A stretch of DNA of 64,000 nucleotides. Origin: JAHJDS01 sp964569795. GTDB lineage: Bacteria > Desulfobacterota > Desulfarculia > Desulfarculales > JAHJDS01. The DNA is taken from the NCBI GenBank assembly GCA_964569795.1, contig CAZMVB010000001.1, positions 186,001-250,000 of the forward strand, in the 5' to 3' direction. Shown piece by piece: positions 37,022 through 45,666 of this stretch (position 1 is the stretch's first letter; every line of letters starts with the position of its first letter). The translations under genes and the position numbers were made by a program. The notes below the pieces were generated by a model that was given only the letters and a program-made list of their open reading frames with translations, had not been told where the DNA came from and did not search any database.

Positions 37022-37615
37022 ATGTTGTTTCGGGGATTGCCCAGGGTGGTCAATCTACCCAACACCCTGACCCTGTCGCGCATCATCAGCGTGCCCCTGG
37101 TGGTCTGGCTGTTGTGGGTCCCCGAGCCCGCGCCCGAGAGGAACCTGGCCGCGGCGGTCATCTTCGGCCTGGCCGCGGCCACGGACCTGCTCGACGGTTT
37201 CCTGGCCCGCCGCCGCGACGCGGTCACGGCCGTGGGCAAGCTCCTGGACCCGGTGGCCGACAAGCTCCTGGTCGCCGCCGGGCTGATCATGCTCGCCCTG
37301 GCCGGACGGGTGCCGACCTGGATGGTCTGGGTCATCCTGGGACGCGAGGTCCTGGTCAGCACCATCCGGGTCCTCGCCCTCAGGGAGGGCCTGATCATCT
37401 CCGCCCATTTCCTGGGCAAGAACAAGGCCCTGTTTCAGATGACCGCCATCTTCTTCCTGATCCTGGACAGCCACATCATAGTCTGGGGAAATCTGTCCCT
37501 GGGGATGCTGCTCATCTGGGTGGCCCTGGTCCTGACCGTCATCTCCGGGGCCGAGTACCTCTGGCGCTTCGGCTATCTCTTTTTGGGGCCGGGAAACGGC
37601 AACGCAAAATCTTGA
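37022..37615 (+). CDS. pgsA: CDP-diacylglycerol-glycerol-3-phosphate 3-phosphatidyltransferase
   Basis: A 197-residue integral membrane enzyme of phosphatidylglycerol synthesis. The CDP-alcohol phosphotransferase motif runs from ATDLLDGFLAR through GKLLDPVADK with all four Asp residues. NLPNTLTLSRI at the N-terminus is typical of PgsA. It is followed at once by tRNA-Gly and tRNA-Cys, an arrangement also known next to pgsA in Escherichia coli. Confidence 0.9.
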   Translation: MLFRGLPRVVNLPNTLTLSRIISVPLVVWLLWVPEPAPERNLAAAVIFGLAAATDLLDGFLARRRDAVTAVGKLLDPVADKLLVAAGLIMLALAGRVPTWMVWVILGREVLVSTIRVLALREGLIISAHFLGKNKALFQMTAIFFLILDSHIIVWGNLSLGMLLIWVALVLTVISGAEYLWRFGYLFLGPGNGNAKS

Positions 37616-37652
37616 CAACCCCAATTCCCTGGGCTAACCTCATAGCTCTTGA

Positions 37653-37727
<75 letters not shown>

Positions 37728-37731
37728 AAAA

Positions 37732-37807
37732 GGCGGCATAGCCAAGTGGCTAAGGCAGCGGTCTGCAAAACCGTTATTCACCGGTTCGAATCCGGTTGCC
37801 GCCTCCA
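37732..37807 (+). tRNA. tRNA-Cys (GCA)
   Basis: Acceptor arms GGCGGCA (37732-37738) and TGCCGCC (37797-37803). The anticodon loop CTGCAAA gives anticodon GCA at 37765-37767. The T-arm has GGTTCGAAT. CCA is encoded (37805-37807). It lies 4 nt after tRNA-Gly and is probably processed from the same transcript. Confidence 0.95.
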
Positions 37808-37954
37808 TTGTTTCGATTAAAATCAATTAAATACTTTTGTGAATTGCCGGGAAACGACCGGGAAAAACCGCGAAAAATCAATGCCCGCTCTCTAGCTTCA
37901 CCACCTTGTCTTTCCGGTACAATTTAACCAGGCGCGTCGCATCTGCTCCAGAAG
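37808..37954 (+). promoter_or_regulatory. AT-rich CRISPR leader candidate
   Basis: About 147 nt between tRNA-Cys and the first CRISPR repeat, clearly AT-richer than neighbouring DNA, with short direct repeats of CCGGGAAA near 37850-37865. TACAAT at 37918-37923 is a possible -10 for array transcription, but no good -35 is present. Orientation of the repeats relative to type I-E arrays puts the leader on this side. Confidence 0.4.
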
Positions 37955-38104
37955 GCTTCCCCCGCCCGCGCGGGGATCGACCTTCGAGAGCCCGCTCGAT
38001 CCTCCCCCTGGTCTGGTTTCCCCCGCCCGCGCGGGGATCGACCGGTCATCTCCTCGAGGCTGAATTCATTCTGATCGTTTCCCCCGCCCGCGCGGGGATC
38101 GACC
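37955..38104 (+). CRISPR. Three-repeat CRISPR mini-array, type I-E-like, no cas genes in the window
   Basis: Three 28-bp repeats at 37955-37982, 38016-38043 and 38077-38104, separated by two unlike 33-bp spacers. The period is exactly 61 bp, as in type I-E (29 + 32). Repeats begin GTTTCCCCCG and end GGGGATCGACC, with a GC-rich palindromic centre that forms a CCCCG/CGGGG stem, as in the E. coli I-E repeat. The second and third are identical over 28 bp; the first differs by one base (GC instead of GT at positions 1-2). No cas gene lies within the window on either side, so processing would need a distant locus. Confidence 0.85.
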
Positions 38105-38339
38105 CGTACGACCCGGCTTCGAGGTCCATTTTTCTTGGCCAATCAAACTCTAGTTCTTATTAAAAGTAACCACAACTGAAAATAATGGCCGATATTTTTT
38201 GTATTAGTAAAATCGTGGATGAATTTTTATTGACAACAATCAGGGCGTCGAATAAGATGGTACGCATCCTGGTCGGATACGGCCCCTTCCCCCTGTAGCG
38301 AGACATCCACGGTACGACGACGTAAGGCAATCGTTTATT
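38105..38339. other. AT-rich intergenic region right of the CRISPR
   Basis: No gene or further repeat is visible. The last ~110 nt carry the promoter of the XRE-cupin gene: TTGACA (38230-38235), 17-nt spacer, TAAGAT (38253-38258), leaving an 80-nt leader. Confidence 0.5.
38230..38258 (+). promoter_or_regulatory. Sigma-70-like promoter for the XRE-cupin regulator
   Basis: Perfect -35 TTGACA (38230-38235), 17-nt spacer, -10 TAAGAT (38253-38258, four of six consensus bases). Confidence 0.55.
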
Positions 38340-38966
38340 ATGCCAAAAAAACGACAGGTTATATCATCTGAGGCGGCCGCGGCCGAAGGCCTTGCACCTG
38401 TTTCCACCCTGGAGGTGGTCTCGGAGCGATTGGGCGCCAAGATCAGACGGATCCGGAACGCCGAGCGTCTGACCCTTTCCGACCTGGGTGAAAAAACTGG
38501 TCTGAGCGTCAGCTTCCTGTCCCAGGTGGAACGGGACCTCAACGATCCGTCGATCAACTCCATGCGCAAGATCGCCAATGCCCTGGGTTGCCCCCTGACC
38601 ACCTTTTTCGAGGACCAGTTCCAGTCAGCCGGGCCGGTGGTCCGCAAGCACGAGCGGCGGGTCCTGTTCAACACCCAGTCCCGCCTGACATATCAGCTTC
38701 TATCCCGGTTTCAGGGCGGCCGCATCGAGTTGCTGATGACCATGCTCGAGCCGGGGACCGCCAACGTGGAGCAGCCCATGTCCCACATCGGCGAGGAGGC
38801 GGCCCTGATCATTCAGGGCGAATGTTGGTTCGAATTGGGAGAGGAAGGGTTCAGCCTCAACGAGGGTGACGCCATCTATATCCACGAAAACAAGGCCCAC
38901 CGGTTCACCAACACCGGCGCGGAGACCTTGATAATCGTGTCGGCCATTTCACCGCCCGGGTTCTGA
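38340..38966 (+). CDS. XRE-family transcriptional regulator with cupin sensor domain
   Basis: A 208-residue regulator. Residues ~28-85 form a lambda-repressor-like helix-turn-helix (IRNAERLTLSDLGEKTGLS, SFLSQVERDLNDPS). Residues ~130-205 form a cupin_2 barrel (HIGEEAALIIQGECWFELG, GDAIYIHENKAHRFTN). This architecture commonly senses an amino acid or small acid and controls adjacent catabolic genes (as in PuuR and SutR-like regulators). It is the first gene of the OrtAB/peptidase region and is the likely local regulator. The ribosome site TAAGGC is modest. Confidence 0.85.
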   Translation: MPKKRQVISSEAAAAEGLAPVSTLEVVSERLGAKIRRIRNAERLTLSDLGEKTGLSVSFLSQVERDLNDPSINSMRKIANALGCPLTTFFEDQFQSAGPVVRKHERRVLFNTQSRLTYQLLSRFQGGRIELLMTMLEPGTANVEQPMSHIGEEAALIIQGECWFELGEEGFSLNEGDAIYIHENKAHRFTNTGAETLIIVSAISPPGF

Positions 38967-39010
38967 ACGACCCACCCGGGGGGGTGGGGACGACGGGGGA
39001 GATCACGATC

Positions 39011-39325
39011 GTGAAGGAAGCCTGCCGGGGGGACCTGGTCCAGATCCTGTGCGTCGTCCTGGCGCCGGCGGACCGTCCCGAAAACCTCCCGCCGTCCACC
39101 CGGGCCGTGCCCTACCAGGCCTGGATCAAGGGCCTGTTGGTGGACGACCGCGCCCGCGTCGGCGACCAGGTGACCATCGAGACCTCTATCGGCCGACGTC
39201 TTTCCGGAAGGCTCCAGGCCGTGAATCCGACCTATGACCACGGTTTCGGCCGACCCCGGCCGGAACTCCTGCCGGCGGCCGTCCTGGCTCGGCAGTGGCG
39301 CTCCGACCCCGGGAGGGAAGGTTAG
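39011..39325 (+). CDS. ortA: 2-amino-4-oxopentanoate thiolase, subunit OrtA
   Basis: A 104-residue protein matching OrtA: VQILCVVLAPADRPENLP, then PYQAWIKGLLVDD, VGDQVTIETSIGRRLSG and VNPTYDHGFGRP, each a conserved block of this small subunit. With OrtB it cleaves 2-amino-4-oxopentanoate with CoA to acetyl-CoA and D-alanine, the last step of oxidative ornithine fermentation. The GTG at 39011 is chosen because GGGGGAG (38995-39001) is at correct distance. Its stop overlaps the ortB start by one base. No other ornithine-fermentation genes (ornithine racemase, aminomutase or diaminopentanoate dehydrogenase) are in the window. Confidence 0.85.
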   Translation: MKEACRGDLVQILCVVLAPADRPENLPPSTRAVPYQAWIKGLLVDDRARVGDQVTIETSIGRRLSGRLQAVNPTYDHGFGRPRPELLPAAVLARQWRSDPGREG

Positions 39326-40743
39326 TGGACACCGGCTTTCAGGCGGTCATGGCCCGCAAGGGCGACATCCTGCGCCGCACCACGGGGATCGACTACAACG
39401 CCTTCGAGTGGTCGCCGCTGGCCTTTGACTACGAGGGCCTGATGGCCTCGGGCGGCTACGACGATGACCGCATCAGGGAGTTGCTGGCCGAGACCGGGGT
39501 GGGCGACACCCCCCTGGTCGAGCTGAAGAACCTGACCGGCCTGGTCCGCTCCATCGCCCCGCCCGGCAAGGGAGCCCGCATCTTTGTCAAGGACGAGGCG
39601 GCCAATCCCAGCGGCAGTTTCAAGGACCGGCGGGCGGCCCTGTCGGTCTATCACGCCGCCCGGCTGGGCTTCGAGGGGGTGGTCGCGGCCAGCTCGGGCA
39701 ACTACGGCGCCGCCGTGGCCTCCCAGGCGGCCAAGCGCAACCTCAAGTGCATTGTGTTGCAGGAGACCTTTGACAGCCGCAAGAAGGGCCAGCCCGAGAT
39801 CCTGGAAAAGACCCGGGCCTGCGAGGCCTACGGGGCCGAGGTCTGGCAACTGACCGTCGGACCGGAGCTGTTCTACATCATGCTCCGGGTCCTGGAGGAG
39901 ACCGGTTTCTTCGCCGCCTCGCTCTACGTCCCGACCGCGGTCCAGGGCATCGAGACCCTGGGCCGGGAGCTGGCCGAACAGGTCAAGGAACGGACCGGCC
40001 GCTTCCCCGACGTGGTGGCCGTCACCCACGCCGGCGGGGGCAACGTCACCGGCACGGCCCGGGGCCTGAGCCGGGCCGGCAGCGGGTCAACGGCGGTCAT
40101 CGGCGTGTCGGTGGACCTCCAGGGCCTGCACATGGCCAGCGACGAGGACTTCAATCGCAAGTCGTTCACCACCGGCCATTCCGGTTATGGCATCCCCTTC
40201 GCCACCTGGCCGGACCGGACCGACGTGCCGCGCAACTGCGCCCGGGCCCTGAGGTACCTGGACCGTTATGTGCTGGTCAAACAGGGCGACGTCTTTTTCG
40301 TGACCGAGCTCCTGGCCAAGCTGGAGGGCATGGAGCGCGGGCCGGCGGGCAACACCTCGCTCACCGGGGCGATGGCCATCGCCCAGGAGATGGACCAAGA
40401 CCAGATCCTGGTGGTTCAGGAGACCGAGTACACCGCCGCCGGCAAGCTGCCGTCCTCGCAGCTGACCTTTGCCCAGGAAAACGGAGTCACCGTCCGGACC
40501 GGCGATCCGGCCGAGGGCGTGCCCGGCCGGTCGATCGTCATCCCCGAAAGTCTGGACCAGATCCGGGTCCAGGACTGGGACATGACCGGGCTCCGCCGGT
40601 CCTACATCAAAAACGCGTTCCGGGCCGCGGGCGACCACCAGCCCACCGCCCGGGACTTGGAGTTCCTGGCGGCCGATTCCAAGTCATCGGTCGAGTTCGT
40701 CACCTCGACCTGGGAGGAGATCGGCCGGGAAGGGGCGACCTGA
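39325..40743 (+). CDS. ortB: 2-amino-4-oxopentanoate thiolase, subunit OrtB (PLP-dependent)
   Basis: A 472-residue fold-II PLP protein resembling threonine synthase but with OrtB-specific blocks: MARKGDILRRTTGIDYNAFEW near the N-terminus (given by position 9-29), NPSGSFKDRRAALSVYHAA with the Schiff-base Lys near residue 95, ASSGNYGAAVASQAA, and QETFDSRKKGQPEILEKTR. It is the catalytic partner of OrtA. GTG start with GGGAGGG at 39311-39317. Paired ortA-ortB is diagnostic of the thiolase. Confidence 0.85.
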   Translation: MDTGFQAVMARKGDILRRTTGIDYNAFEWSPLAFDYEGLMASGGYDDDRIRELLAETGVGDTPLVELKNLTGLVRSIAPPGKGARIFVKDEAANPSGSFKDRRAALSVYHAARLGFEGVVAASSGNYGAAVASQAAKRNLKCIVLQETFDSRKKGQPEILEKTRACEAYGAEVWQLTVGPELFYIMLRVLEETGFFAASLYVPTAVQGIETLGRELAEQVKERTGRFPDVVAVTHAGGGNVTGTARGLSRAGSGSTAVIGVSVDLQGLHMASDEDFNRKSFTTGHSGYGIPFATWPDRTDVPRNCARALRYLDRYVLVKQGDVFFVTELLAKLEGMERGPAGNTSLTGAMAIAQEMDQDQILVVQETEYTAAGKLPSSQLTFAQENGVTVRTGDPAEGVPGRSIVIPESLDQIRVQDWDMTGLRRSYIKNAFRAAGDHQPTARDLEFLAADSKSSVEFVTSTWEEIGREGAT

Positions 40744-40816
40744 CCCGGCGCGGTCCGGACAGATGCCTGATGGCCGCCCGAGGACAACCACCGACACCCG
40801 ACCGGGGGAAGGGGCC

Positions 40817-41251
40817 ATGAGCGACCAGATCAAAACGGTTGACCAGTTCTTCACCGCCATGAACCGGTACGACGTCCCGGGCATGGCCGCCCTGCTGGCC
40901 GATGACGTCGTCGCCTGGGAGGTGGCCGAGGCCGAGGCCTGCCGCGGCCGGGACGCGTTTGCCAAATCCTACACCGAGCTGTTCATTGGCTACCCCGACT
41001 GCCGGTGCGAAATCCTGGAAAGGCACGACGCCGGCCGGGACGTGATCTACGAGGTCCGCTGGGCGGCGACCAACACCGGCGTTTACAAGGGCGTGCCCCC
41101 GACCGGCAAACCGGTCGAGCTCCGGATCGCCTATTTCTTCAAGTTCGAGGGCGACCGGATCGCCCGGATCACCGAGTACTACGATCTGGCCACCCTGCTC
41201 GTCCAGCAGGGCCAGCTTCTAACACCCAACGGCCAGGGGAGTCAGGCATGA
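40817..41251 (+). CDS. SnoaL-like (NTF2-fold) protein
   Basis: A 144-residue protein with the SnoaL_2 pattern: TVDQFFTAMNRYDVPGMAALL helix, DDVVAWEV, the YPDCRCEILE turn, GVPPTGKPVELRIAYFF, and a C-terminal GDRIARITEYYDL. Family members are small isomerases, cyclases or dehydratases with an Asp/His pair in a cone-shaped pocket. It lies between the OrtAB genes and a peptidase and may act on a pathway intermediate. The ATG at 40817 is preceded by GGGGGAAGGGG; its stop overlaps the next ATG. Confidence 0.7.
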   Translation: MSDQIKTVDQFFTAMNRYDVPGMAALLADDVVAWEVAEAEACRGRDAFAKSYTELFIGYPDCRCEILERHDAGRDVIYEVRWAATNTGVYKGVPPTGKPVELRIAYFFKFEGDRIARITEYYDLATLLVQQGQLLTPNGQGSQA

Positions 41252-42516
41252 TCTCGGCCACGGAATGGGAAATCCTGCGGGAAATAAAAAGTCGGCGGGC
41301 CCTGGAGCATATCGAGAGACTGTGCGCCTTGGGCGACCGGTTCGTGGGGACCGAGGGCGACCGGAAGGCGATCGACTATGTCCGGCGCCATTTCGAGCGA
41401 TGCGGCCTGGAGATCAAGGAGACGCCGATCACCGCGCCGTGCTTCATCGAGGAAAGTCCGCCGACCCTCCGGATCGAGGCCACGGGCCAGACCCTGACCG
41501 GCCTGTCCCCCTATCTCGGCCCGCCGACGCCCAAGGGCGGCGTCACCGGCGACGTGGTCGAAGTGGGCGAGGGGACGGAGGCCGACTTCGAGGGGATCGA
41601 CGTGGACGGCAAGATCTGCCTCCTGATCGAAAAGGGGCTGGGGTATCTCAAGTTCTGGCTGGGAACCCTGGCCCAGCGGGCCGCCCGGCGCGGGGCCGTG
41701 GGCCTGATCGTGATCCATCCCATGCCCTGGCCCTACCGCAATTCCATGGAGGCCGGCAACAGCCACGTCGCCGATCGCTTCTGCTATCCCCAGCTCCCGG
41801 CCATGACCCTCTCGGCCGTGGAGGGGGCCAGGTTGATGTATGAACTGGGTCAGGGCCACACCCGGGTCCACCTGGAGGTCCACACCCTGATCGAGGAGCG
41901 CGACAGCCTGATCGTCTCCGGCGTCAAGAAGGGCGGCGAGTTCCCCGACGAGCGGGCGGCCATCCTGGGACACCGGGACACCGCCGTCCCGCCCGGGGCC
42001 AACGACAACACCAGCGGCACGGCCTGCGTGCTCACCCTGGCCGAGGTCCTGAGCGGGCGGGACTCCCGCCGGGGCTTCGAGTTCATCTCGTCCACGGCCG
42101 AGGACGGGGCCACCCTGGGGGCCTACCTCTACTGCCAGGCGCATAAAGAAGAACTGCAGCGGAACATGAAGTGCCTGATCGACACGGACATGATCAGCGT
42201 CGGCGGCCAGATCAAGCAGGTCGCCAAGGGGCTGTGGCCCGACGCCGACCCGGTTCACGCCACGGGATGGCTGATGGACCTGGTCGATGAGGTGGCCGAG
42301 GACCTGGGCTACTACTTCGGCCGAATGGAGGCCGCCTGGGGCGTGGCCGAGAGCGCCCGGTTCCTGGACATCGGCGTGCCGTCCACCTGGTTCTGGGCCC
42401 CGGACGACCCCTATTACCACTCCACCGAGGACAGCCCGGACAAGATCAACCCCAACAGCCTCAAGGCGGTGATGGACGTCTCGGCGGTGGTCATGTGGCG
42501 GCTGGCCCAGGAGTAG
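41248..42516 (+). CDS. M28-family metallopeptidase
   Basis: A 422-residue zinc aminopeptidase/carboxypeptidase-like protein. An apical/PA-like insertion spans about residues 65-200. The metal site is recognisable: GHRDTAVPPGANDNTSG (His-x-Asp, then bridging Asp), STAEDGATLGAYLY (acid/base Glu followed by a ligand position), DTDMI, and YHSTEDSPDKIN with the last His. No signal peptide, so it probably acts in the cytoplasm on imported peptides or N-acyl amino acids. ATGA overlap with the SnoaL-like gene. Confidence 0.8.
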   Translation: MISATEWEILREIKSRRALEHIERLCALGDRFVGTEGDRKAIDYVRRHFERCGLEIKETPITAPCFIEESPPTLRIEATGQTLTGLSPYLGPPTPKGGVTGDVVEVGEGTEADFEGIDVDGKICLLIEKGLGYLKFWLGTLAQRAARRGAVGLIVIHPMPWPYRNSMEAGNSHVADRFCYPQLPAMTLSAVEGARLMYELGQGHTRVHLEVHTLIEERDSLIVSGVKKGGEFPDERAAILGHRDTAVPPGANDNTSGTACVLTLAEVLSGRDSRRGFEFISSTAEDGATLGAYLYCQAHKEELQRNMKCLIDTDMISVGGQIKQVAKGLWPDADPVHATGWLMDLVDEVAEDLGYYFGRMEAAWGVAESARFLDIGVPSTWFWAPDDPYYHSTEDSPDKINPNSLKAVMDVSAVVMWRLAQE

Positions 42517-42581
42517 GCCGGGTCCGACGGAGGACGGGGGCGACCTCCGGGACCTGAAGAAAAACTTGCACGGGGGCGGGG

Positions 42582-44222
42582 ATGTTTTCCCTCCTCATTA
42601 AAAACGTCAAGCTGGTGGACGGCCGGGGCAATCCCTGGCAATGGGCCGACGTCGGGCTCGACGGCCCGATCGTCGCCGCCGTGGGCCGCCTGGAAGAGGC
42701 CGAGGCCGAGCGGGTGATCGACGGCCAGGGACGGGTGCTGGCCCCTGGATTCATCGACATGCACTCCCACGCCGACCTGGTCTTTCTGAGCGAGCGCCAG
42801 ACCGAGCTGTTGGAGGGCCGGATCCGGCAGGGAATCACCACCGAGATCGTGGGCAACTGCGGCATCGGCCTGGCCCCGATCAAGGATCAGGACAAGTCGG
42901 CCTACGCCGCCAGCGTGGGCTGGATGACGCCGGAGACGGTCCCCTGGACCTGGAACAGCACGGCCGACTACCTCGACGCCCTGGAGGCCAAGGGGGTCCC
43001 GATCAACGTCGGCACCCTGACCGGCCACGGCGCGATCCGCTGCCTGGCCAAGGGCTTCGCCGGCGGCCTGGCCCTGTCCGCGGAACTCGAGGTCATGACC
43101 CAGGCCCTGGCCCGCAGTCTGGAGCAGGGCTCCTTTGGTCTGTCCAACGGCCTGATCTACCCGCCGGGCATGTTCGCCGACACCGCCGAGTTCATCGAGC
43201 TGGGCCGGGTGGTGGCCCATTACGACCGGCTGCTGACCAGCCACGTCCGGGGATCGAGCGAGACCGACGTCGAGGCCGAGGGGGAACTGATCACCATCGG
43301 CCGGGAGGCCGGCTGCCGGGTCCACCGCTCCCACAACGAGGTCGTGGGCCGCGACCACTGGCCCAAGATCGAGACGACCCTGAAAATGGACGAGGAGGCC
43401 CGGCGGCAAGGGGTGGACATCGCCTTTGACATGTTCCCCTACACCGCGGCGATGACGATGATGGTCGCCATCTACCCGCCCTGGACCCTGGACGGCGGCT
43501 GGGATCGGTTTTTGGAAAGGGTCCAGGACCCGGCCACCCGGTCCCGCATGGAGCGGGACATCGAGACAATGGTGCCCCGGTGGCCGACCTGGCTCCCGGG
43601 CTCCTGGCCCCACAACCTGGTCAAGGCCTGCGGCTGGGACCTGATCCACATCGGCTACATCCCCAGCCAAAGGAACAAGGAGTTCGAGGGGCTGAACCTG
43701 GCCGAACTGGGCCGGCGTCTGGGCAAGTCCCCCTTTGACGCCATCACCGACCTGATGATCGAGGAACAGGGGGCCATCAGCCAGCTCATCTTCGGGGTGT
43801 CCGGCGACCGCCAGACCGAGGAGGCCCTCAAAAAGATCATGACCCACCGTCTGGGCGGCTTTGCCACCGACGCCGTGGACATCGGTCAGGGCCGGCCCCA
43901 CCCGGCGTCCTACGGCACTTTTCCGCGGATCCTGGGCCGCTACGTCCGGGAACTGGGGCTGCTCGGCCTGGAGGACGCCGTCCGCCGGATGACCTCCTTC
44001 CCGGCGGCCCGGCTGGGGATCAAGGACCGGGGCGCGGTCGCCGTGGGGTACCAGGCCGACCTGGTGCTCTTCGATCCGGAGACCATCGCCGACCGGGCGA
44101 CCTACGAGGAGCCCCGGCAATTCCCGGTGGGTCTGGACTACGTCATCGTCAACGGCCAGGTCCTGGTGGAAGGAGACCGCCTCCATCCCATCCGGCCGGG
44201 CCGGGTGTTGCGCAAAACCTAG
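42582..44222 (+). CDS. D-aminoacylase / N-acyl-D-amino-acid deacylase-like amidohydrolase
   Basis: A 546-residue amidohydrolase of the D-aminoacylase group. N-terminal beta-sandwich LLIKNVKLVDGRG, metal motif APGFIDMHSHADL near residue 63, GNCGIGLAPI with the metal-binding Cys typical of D-aminoacylases near residue 97, GHGAIR, HVRGSS, and a C-terminal GAVAVGYQADLVLFDP. These enzymes release D-amino acids from N-acyl or related derivatives. Nearby OrtB produces D-alanine, so D-configured intermediates fit the context. Complete in length. Confidence 0.8.
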   Translation: MFSLLIKNVKLVDGRGNPWQWADVGLDGPIVAAVGRLEEAEAERVIDGQGRVLAPGFIDMHSHADLVFLSERQTELLEGRIRQGITTEIVGNCGIGLAPIKDQDKSAYAASVGWMTPETVPWTWNSTADYLDALEAKGVPINVGTLTGHGAIRCLAKGFAGGLALSAELEVMTQALARSLEQGSFGLSNGLIYPPGMFADTAEFIELGRVVAHYDRLLTSHVRGSSETDVEAEGELITIGREAGCRVHRSHNEVVGRDHWPKIETTLKMDEEARRQGVDIAFDMFPYTAAMTMMVAIYPPWTLDGGWDRFLERVQDPATRSRMERDIETMVPRWPTWLPGSWPHNLVKACGWDLIHIGYIPSQRNKEFEGLNLAELGRRLGKSPFDAITDLMIEEQGAISQLIFGVSGDRQTEEALKKIMTHRLGGFATDAVDIGQGRPHPASYGTFPRILGRYVRELGLLGLEDAVRRMTSFPAARLGIKDRGAVAVGYQADLVLFDPETIADRATYEEPRQFPVGLDYVIVNGQVLVEGDRLHPIRPGRVLRKT

Positions 44223-44269
44223 CGCCCTCGCCCGAAACCGGCGGGGGACAAACTGAACGGGGGAAAGCC

Positions 44270-45106
44270 ATGACAGCCAGTGATGCGGTCCTGACGAACC
44301 CGATCTTCGAGGCCATCAACCGGGTGGGCCAGTCGCCCCAGGAGGCGATCCACGTCTGGGGGCAGGGCCTGGCCGTCCACCACGGCAACCTGCTGGCCGG
44401 CCTGGACGCCAACGTGGACCGGGCCGAGGTCCGCCAGGCGATCCTGAGAGACATCTGGAAGTTCGTCCAGTCCCAGGGTCTGACCGCGGTCAATGACGGT
44501 CTGGGGCTCACGGCCGAGCCGGATCTGGACGCCCTGAACGCGCTCATGGCCGCAATCCTGGCCGACGCCGGGCACCCCAAATTGACCGGCCTGGGGGCGG
44601 ACGTCAACGAGTCCCTGGTCAACTGGGTCAAGGCCTTCACCCTGTACGACTGGGCGGCCTACACCTATCTCGAAAAACACCTGGGCTCGAAAGAGGGCCT
44701 CAAGATCTACATGGGGCTGTGGGAGTCCTTCGCCCTGGGCGTCCTGCCGGACATGAAGGCGGCCCTGGGCATCACCAGCGCCGAGGACCTGGACATGGCC
44801 ATGATCAAGACCCTGTCCGAGCACTACTGGGCGGCCATCGGCTGCGCCAGCAACACCACCCGGTTCGACGACAACGTGTACGAGGCCGAACTGAGCGACT
44901 GCGCCTACTGGCTGAATATGAAGGACATGCTGGGCGAGGACCTGTCCCGGTCCATGACCCTCAAGACCGAGGCGGCGGTGTCGGTCAACTACTACGACGC
45001 CATCCTCAAGGCCCTGGGCGTCTTTGACCGGTACTCGTTCACCATGGACCGGTTCCAGTGCTGCGGCGACGACCACTGCCGGGTCCGGTTCGAGCGCCGC
45101 GGCTAG
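44270..45106 (+). CDS. Protein with L-2-amino-thiazoline-4-carboxylate hydrolase-like domain
   Basis: A 278-residue cytoplasmic protein. The C-terminal half (about 105-275) has blocks seen in ATC-hydrolase-like (PF14196-type) proteins: YLEKHLGSKEGLKIYMGLW, SDCAYWLNM, and the terminal CCGDDHCRVRFERR. The first ~100 residues are an all-helical region I do not recognise. A shorter relative with the same cysteine spacing is encoded at 46823. The reference enzyme opens the thiazoline ring of a cysteine precursor, but most family members are uncharacterised. GGGGGAAAG precedes the ATG. Confidence 0.55.
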   Translation: MTASDAVLTNPIFEAINRVGQSPQEAIHVWGQGLAVHHGNLLAGLDANVDRAEVRQAILRDIWKFVQSQGLTAVNDGLGLTAEPDLDALNALMAAILADAGHPKLTGLGADVNESLVNWVKAFTLYDWAAYTYLEKHLGSKEGLKIYMGLWESFALGVLPDMKAALGITSAEDLDMAMIKTLSEHYWAAIGCASNTTRFDDNVYEAELSDCAYWLNMKDMLGEDLSRSMTLKTEAAVSVNYYDAILKALGVFDRYSFTMDRFQCCGDDHCRVRFERRG

Positions 45107-45157
45107 AAACGTCCGACCCCCGGGGCGGTCGGAGCGCTGACAAGGAGGGCGGGATTC

Positions 45158-45646
45158 ATGGCTTCCATCCTGATCATCTATCAGTCCCAGACGGGAAACA
45201 CCCGGGCCATGGCCGAGGCGATCGAGGCCGGCGTCCGGGACGAGGGCGTGGACGTCGTCCGCAAGGACATCGCCGCGGCCAGCATCGACGACCTGCCTGA
45301 CTTCGACGGCGTGATCATCGGATCGCCGACCTATTTCGCCGCGACCACGGCCGAGGTCAAGCGGTTCATCGACGACAGCATCAAGTATTACAAAAAACTT
45401 GACGGCAAGGTGGGCGCCGCCTTCACCTCCTGCGGCGATCTGGGGGGCGGCGGGGAGACGGCCATCCTGGACATCCTGCGGTCCTTCCTCGTTCACGGCA
45501 TGCTCGTCCCCGGGTACGTCGAGGGCGGCCACTATGGTCCGGTGTCGGTCGGACATCCGGACGAGGAACGAAAACAAGTCTGCCGGTCATTCGGGTCCCG
45601 AGTGGCCCGGGTGGTCAAGGCCGTGGCCGGCGTGGTGACCGTTTGA
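45158..45646 (+). CDS. Flavodoxin-family protein (WrbA-like)
   Basis: A 162-residue FMN-binding protein. IIYQSQTGNTRAMAEAI is the phosphate-binding loop, then GVIIGSPTYFAATTAEVKRFID, and FTSCGDLGGGGETAIL. Pattern and length suit flavodoxin/NAD(P)H-quinone oxidoreductase-like proteins. It may carry electrons for a redox step in the cluster. AAGGAGGGCGGG upstream. The C-terminal region (HYGPVSVGHPDEE) is like WrbA-type proteins. Confidence 0.8.
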   Translation: MASILIIYQSQTGNTRAMAEAIEAGVRDEGVDVVRKDIAAASIDDLPDFDGVIIGSPTYFAATTAEVKRFIDDSIKYYKKLDGKVGAAFTSCGDLGGGGETAILDILRSFLVHGMLVPGYVEGGHYGPVSVGHPDEERKQVCRSFGSRVARVVKAVAGVVTV

Positions 45647-45666
45647 GGGCGGCCCGGGGGTGAACC

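Noticed and set aside
37955..38163. Small protein encoded across the CRISPR
   Set aside because: The open frame runs through repeats and spacers only because both lack stops; the exact 61-bp periodicity explains the sequence.
39325..40743. Threonine synthase
   Set aside because: The fold is shared, but the adjacent OrtA subunit and OrtB-specific N-terminal blocks identify the 2-amino-4-oxopentanoate thiolase.
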